NCBI GenBank assembly: GCA_003024175.1
Contig: MDYQ01000316.1
Location: forward strand, 1 to 25,129
Direction of reading: 5' to 3'
DNA length: 25,129 nt
Source of the DNA: Planoprotostelium fungivorum
Lineage: Eukaryota; Evosea; Variosea; Cavosteliida; Cavosteliaceae
Shown here: piece after piece, positions 20,577 to 25,129 of the stretch
Layout: every line of letters starts with the position of its first letter
Position numbering within the stretch: the first letter of the stretch is position 1
Position numbers and translations under genes: made by a program
Notes under the pieces: generated by a model
What the model saw: the letters and a program-made list of their open reading frames with translations, nothing else
The model's database searches: none
Told to the model about the DNA's origin: nothing

Positions 20577-21672
20577 ATGAACGATCAGGTTTTAGAGGAC
20601 AAGTATAAAGTCGTCCTAGGATGGCTCAAATACAAATACGGCAACGACATACCTCCATGGGAGGTCACCGCAGATAACATCCAGATCATGTATGATCTGG
20701 CGACCCTAAATCAAATACGAACCGCACAAGTGCAAGCGAAGACACAATTCATGTTAGAGATCCTTCAGGAATACAAGGTGGAAACCGATATGATGAGACA
20801 AACTATCGATCATTTGGGCGTCAAGAAGATGTTACCCTCCATCACCTCTTCAGATTCTTCCACATCATCTCTGCATCAAGTCGTCAGAAGTCTCACCGCC
20901 TCCGCCGTCGAGCTCGATCTCAAAGACACAGAGACAAGCAGGTGATGCACATCCAACGACACGTTTGTCACGGCCTTCTCATCTGATCCTCTCCAGTTTC
21001 TTCTTTGCCATCAATCGACTTCATTCCGATCAGAATGACCTCGTAGACAGACAGAGAAGTGTAGATCGATCCCATCGTGTCATGAAACAGAAGCTCTCTC
21101 AAGCTCAGACGGCTCTCAATAGTTTACAAAAGTGAGACGTTCTGAGTCATCCCAGTCATCTATATTGATCATCGCAGGATCTTGAAAGAGACGAAACTCA
21201 ATGCGGAGAAGACGAGAGATCTGATGAAGAAACAAAAAGAAGAATCACCTTACTACGATCAGAAGCAGGCTGAATACACGGAAGAATTATCGGAGTTGCA
21301 AGAGAAGGTGATGATGTTTCACAAGTTCATCAGAATGAAAGGCACAATATATTGATATCGTACAGCTGACTGCCTCTGGCTTGAAGCGAGAGATCATGCA
21401 TCCCGCTTTGGTCCAACTTCGGTCCGAGTTGGACGAAGTCCAACAAGAAGATTCCGAGATTCGGTCCAAGTTGGACGTCTACAACGATCTACCTCCCGTG
21501 AGAACTTGTCATCGTCATCGGCATCTCATCACATCTGGAATGTCATCACGATCAAAGGAGACTGATGGATGTGCAGGATGTTGCCTTGGCTGAGATCAAG
21601 ATCACAGAGGCCAAGAGAAGGTACAACGAGATGGAGGACAAGTTGAGGACAGCCATCTCCGAGTTCATCTGA
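20577..21672 (+). CDS. HAUS1: HAUS augmin-like complex subunit 1
   Basis: Five exons (20577-20941, 20997-21131, 21178-21307, 21366-21497, 21577-21672) give 285 aa, close to the size of human HAUS1. The N-terminus VVLGWLKYKYGNDIPPWEV matches the family's calponin-like start (WL..G...IP.YEV). The conserved centre LTASAVELDLKDTETS-SFFFAINRL corresponds to the SAVALETKDTSLASF region of animal HAUS1, and the C-terminus keeps the coiled coil with LDVYNDLPPDVALAEIKITEAKRR. HAUS1 belongs to the eight-subunit augmin complex that recruits gamma-tubulin to pre-existing microtubules for branching nucleation in the spindle. All splice phases agree and no disruption was seen. The ATG lies at the start of the conserved domain. 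Confidence 0.9.
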
Positions 21673-21928
21673 AGTCATGCGACCCGTTTGAATTCCTTGT
21701 ACATAAAAAGACGTTCGGTTTTCGGGGCGTTGAAGGAAATGACAGATGCATGCGTAGACACTGCCATATCAATGCTCATTTTCCCCCTTTAAGTCAATAC
21801 AAGCGACAGCCGCGCTGCCAATGATGCCACGATGAGTTCCTGCAACGTTAGAAGTCGTCGCTACCACACGCTAAATCGCCTTTGGAATAATCCTAGAAGG
21901 ACACGATATCTGATAACAGTTCTATCGC
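21673..21928. other. Intergenic region between HAUS1 and receptor gene 4
   Basis: These 256 nt hold the HAUS1 3' end (an ATAAAA stretch near 21704) and the receptor gene 4 upstream region. The 23-nt element of receptor genes 1 and 3 is not present. Confidence 0.4.
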
Positions 21929-24900
21929 ATGATGAGAAGGATCACCTTCTACTTGGCTGTGGTCCTCACCATCGTCTCAGCTCAGAGTGTGGTGGACGAT
22001 CTGAAAGATGTCTGGGCGACCGCCGGTGGCTCTTCAAACTTTTACGTTGGTAATGACGTGAGAGAGAATCGATCGAAGATTCCACCTGATACGCGATCGA
22101 CAGCCGTGCAATCTGACCGATTTTGTGGGTGTAACATGCAATCAAGGCACCGTCACACAATTGTCCATCTCTGGGTCGACTCTGAACGGGAAGATCTCGC
22201 CGTCGATCGGTAAGAATATGACATCCATCTCCATCATATGAATGCTCTCACAGGTCGATTGATAAATCTGACGAGTCTGAGCATCTCTTCGACTCAGCTG
22301 AATGGACACATACCCTCTACCATCGGTCAGCTGAAGAGTCTCACCTATCTTAAGTTGTCCAGCAACAACTTCAGCGGACCTCTTCCTTCTTCTCTCGGTA
22401 GTCTACACGATCTACAAGCTATCGATGTCAGCTATAATGGGTGATTCATCCATGCGTTCATTTGAGAAGATAACGCGAAACAGACTAAACGGCACCATCG
22501 ACGTCCTCCAGAACTGCACTAGTCTGACGAGGGTCACAATGGTGAGATTCTTTACGTCTCATGCTCCTCTGACCATCGATCAGGGTGTCAATTCATTCTC
22601 CGGAGAGATACCTCCCTTCATCTTCAACTCTTCCATCACTTATGCTATTCTCTCTTACAACAAATTCACTTTTCCATCGAACGTCGATTTCTCTTCTCCA
22701 TCCAAATTGATTTACGTTTCTCTCGCTGGTGAGCATTCATCTCTCACCTCACACGCTGAACATGAAAGGCCTTGGGTTATATGGCTTACCTTCTTATCTC
22801 TACGGAAATTTAACGAACGTAATCACGTTATCCATCGATCAGAATAACATTGGATCCCTACGGGACGATTTCGCTTCTGCTTTTCCTAACGTCACGTATC
22901 TCAACTTGGGCTACAACGATCTCAATACGATTCCATCATTATTGACGATGAAAAAATTGATCAAGATCGAACTGTACAATAATTACAATCTCGAGAGCTT
23001 CGACACACTCTTGGAGAAACTGCCACCTTCCATCTCTTATCTGAACTTGGATAAAACGAGTGAGTTCGATTGAAATCGATGGAGAGGAGTCCCGTGTGAC
23101 ACATTGACACAGACATCAACGGGACTCTCGATCGAATCTCTTCACGGCTGCCGTATCTGAATTTTCTGTCGATGAGTTCAACGAAACTCTCTGGTGATCT
23201 TCAAGGGCTGTGTCCACTGCACAATCTCACGACCTTGAACATGAACGCTGCATTCGGTGGATCGACGGAAGACAGGGGGTTGCCTTCATGTTTTGGAAGT
23301 TTACTTCGATTGACGACTCTTTCGTTGAAGGTGAGATGAAGGATGAGACGAATGATTTTGAGACAGAGCAGAGAAATAGACTCATTTCCCTACCCATCCT
23401 CATAACAACTCTTCATAGTCTCAAAACACTCGATCTAAGGTGATGTATGATTCACCCTGCTCTCCTTCTACGATCTGTCTTCATCTTGATTGACGAGAGC
23501 AGTTCGAATCTCCTCAAAGGTTACGTGCCTTTATATTTGTGCGCCTACTGGTTTCCCTCTCTCACATACATCGATCTATCCAACAACTCGTTCTATTTTC
23601 TCGAAAGAACTGCCCTCATCGGCTTCCAATCTTTTTGTTCTGTTCTCAACAACTCGTTCTCCTGCTTCAGCGCTCGGCCGACAAACTCCGTCTGCATGTT
23701 GAACGATGATTCCGTTTGTCCACTGATTGGTCTGTACGATCCAAACATATCGATCTATCCTAGAGATGCACAAGTGAGGAGACATGACGAGATATGAGGC
23801 TGATCTCAATCACAGAGCATTTTGGATCATTATAATGCTGCAGATCAGGTGTGTGACATCTTGTACCTTGTACCTTTGAATCAGACGGATGGGAATGATT
23901 GACGAGGACGACAGAGCGTCGATATCATATCTGCCGTAATCACAGCACTGTTACGCACGGCATATGGTTCATTCAGCTATTCATCCAACACCACGTCGAT
24001 CAGCCTGCAGACGTACGACAAGAGAGTCAACGGCACAGATACGATACAGAACGAGATCGTCGAACAGAACTGCTCCGTCAGCCTTCCCTTGACCTCCGTA
24101 TCTGCTTATGATCGAGGTGAGAGAGAACGAGAGAAGAGAATTGAGTCGGAACAGTGTCCGTTGCACTCTCATCCATCAAGTCTTCTGCTTTCATGTCGAT
24201 CTACAACGAGTCGATGTGAGAACGTGAAGTCGAAATGAACTGATGGAGAACGAATAGAAGAGGCAGAGTGGTAGGAGTGCAAGTGTATGACGAGAGAGGA
24301 AGAGAGGTAGAGATAGGAGGAGTAACAGAGAAGATCAACATCACTATGGGATACATCGATATCCCTTCTGATCACAGTGAGTATACGACATGTTCGATGT
24401 CAGATGAACGAGAAAGTGAAAGTGACCCAAGTACAGCGGCAGTGTGTCAGTGGTGGAACGAGACACAGAAAGGATGGTCACGTGACGGCTGCGATCTCTA
24501 TATAGACGAAACACGTCTGGCAGTGTGTCAGTGCAATCATCTCACAAACTTCTCTATCGGTGTGATGGCTGCCACCAGATCCATACCTGCAGACGGAGGA
24601 GGAATGACATCAAAGACACTGATCATCATCATCTGCTGTGCTGCGGGTGGATCAATCCTCGTTCTGTCTTTGATCATTTCATTCATTATCATACAAAAGA
24701 GACAGAGAATGGTGAGAGAGAATACGTAAAGAACAAAAGTGAATCGAAATACAGACGAAGAGCGAAGTGGAGATGGATCTGAATCAAGGAGAAGAGATGA
24801 AAGGAAGAGTGAAGATGGAAAGGAAGGAAAGAGAAGAAGAAGGCATAGAGACATGGAAGGCAGTGTGTGACGGCGTGACTGCAGTGTCTGTGATGAAGGC

Positions 24901-25129
24901 AGTGAACGCAAGAGGCAAGACAGAGCTGACGAGAGAGGCTGTCATGCTGCAGGTGAGAGAGAAGAGAAAGAGAAGAAGGAGGACATAGAAGCTGAGAGAG
25001 AGACAGAGACAGCATCATCCGATGATAGTGATGTATCTGGGTAAAGACAGTACAGGTGTGATGACATGACAGAGAAGAGAAGAGACTGAAAGAGAGAACA
25101 GAAGGGTCGATAGTGATAGAGTGGATGAA
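21929..25129 (+). CDS. Receptor gene 4: diverged LRR - GAIN-like/GPS - membrane helix - kinase-like, 3' end off the window
   Basis: The start is the ATG at 21929 (signal peptide RRITFYLAVVLTIVSAQS); exon 1 is 21929-22057. Splice borders follow receptor gene 3 throughout: N-cap PCNLTDFVGVTC, LRRs (22250-23620), cysteine cap, GAIN-like stalk (about 23925-24210), GPS (about 24440-24560, CQWW...DGCDLY...CQCNHLTNF) and membrane helix (about 24620-24690). The helix half after ICCAAGGS differs (LVLSLIISFIIIQ), as does the juxtamembrane exon. The kinase-like N-lobe keeps VSVMK and REAVML and stops at EWM at the edge, so the catalytic motifs cannot be seen. The LRRs have diverged strongly from the other copies while the GPS and N-lobe are nearly the same in DNA, which suggests gene conversion or constraint on the signalling half. 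All visible frames are intact. Confidence 0.86.
25064..25129. repeat. Inverted terminal identity, right copy
   Basis: This is the exact reverse complement of bases 1-66. It lies in the kinase-like domain of receptor gene 4, at the intron end and EWM exon also reached by gene 1 at the left edge. Confidence 0.85.

Overview
The window looks like nuclear DNA of an intron-rich, compact eukaryote, most probably a free-living amoebozoan; the phylum is an inference. Reading frames can only be joined by removing very short GT-AG introns. In the best-resolved gene all 19 introns are 37-61 nt, usually with GTGAG donors. Eukaryote-only proteins are present: an augmin subunit, a mitochondrial twin CX9C protein, a kelch-BTB protein and a coiled-coil GRAM protein. 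No bacterial operons, RNA genes, CRISPR arrays or transposase genes were seen.

Layout: (1) 1-3169, minus strand: receptor gene 1, cut by the left edge (signal peptide, leucine-rich repeats, GAIN-like region, GPS motif, membrane helix, start of a kinase-like domain). (2) 3170-4960: a degenerate inverted copy of the 5' part of the 8611-11738 gene, followed by a degenerate copy of an unidentified sequence whose partner lies at 12020-12840. (3) 5111-7668, minus: receptor gene 2, which has no leucine-rich repeats. (4) 8611-11738, minus: coiled-coil plus GRAM-domain gene. (5) 13442-17394, plus: receptor gene 3, complete in 20 inferred exons (1037 aa). (6) 17519-17785, plus: COA4-like. (7) 18016-20393, minus: kelch-BTB (LZTR1-like), 11 exons, 487 aa. 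(8) 20577-21672, plus: HAUS1, 5 exons, 285 aa. (9) 21929-25129, plus: receptor gene 4, cut by the right edge.

The most interesting content is the four-member receptor family. Its architecture is signal peptide - plant-type LRRs - GAIN-like stalk - GPS autoproteolysis motif (HL|T) - single membrane helix - intracellular kinase-like domain. In both copies where the catalytic region is visible it has lost the HRD and DFG motifs (now HTH and ANM), so these appear to be self-cleaving LRR receptors that signal through a pseudokinase. The copies differ informatively: gene 2 lacks the LRR ectodomain, gene 1 has lost a splice donor and should be truncated before the GPS, and gene 4 has diverged LRRs but a closely matching GPS/juxtamembrane region.

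The two minus-strand copies lie to the left and the two plus-strand copies to the right. The first and last 66 nt of the window are exact reverse complements, both inside the kinase-like domain of edge-truncated copies, which suggests the sequence ends where an assembler could not resolve near-identical paralogues.
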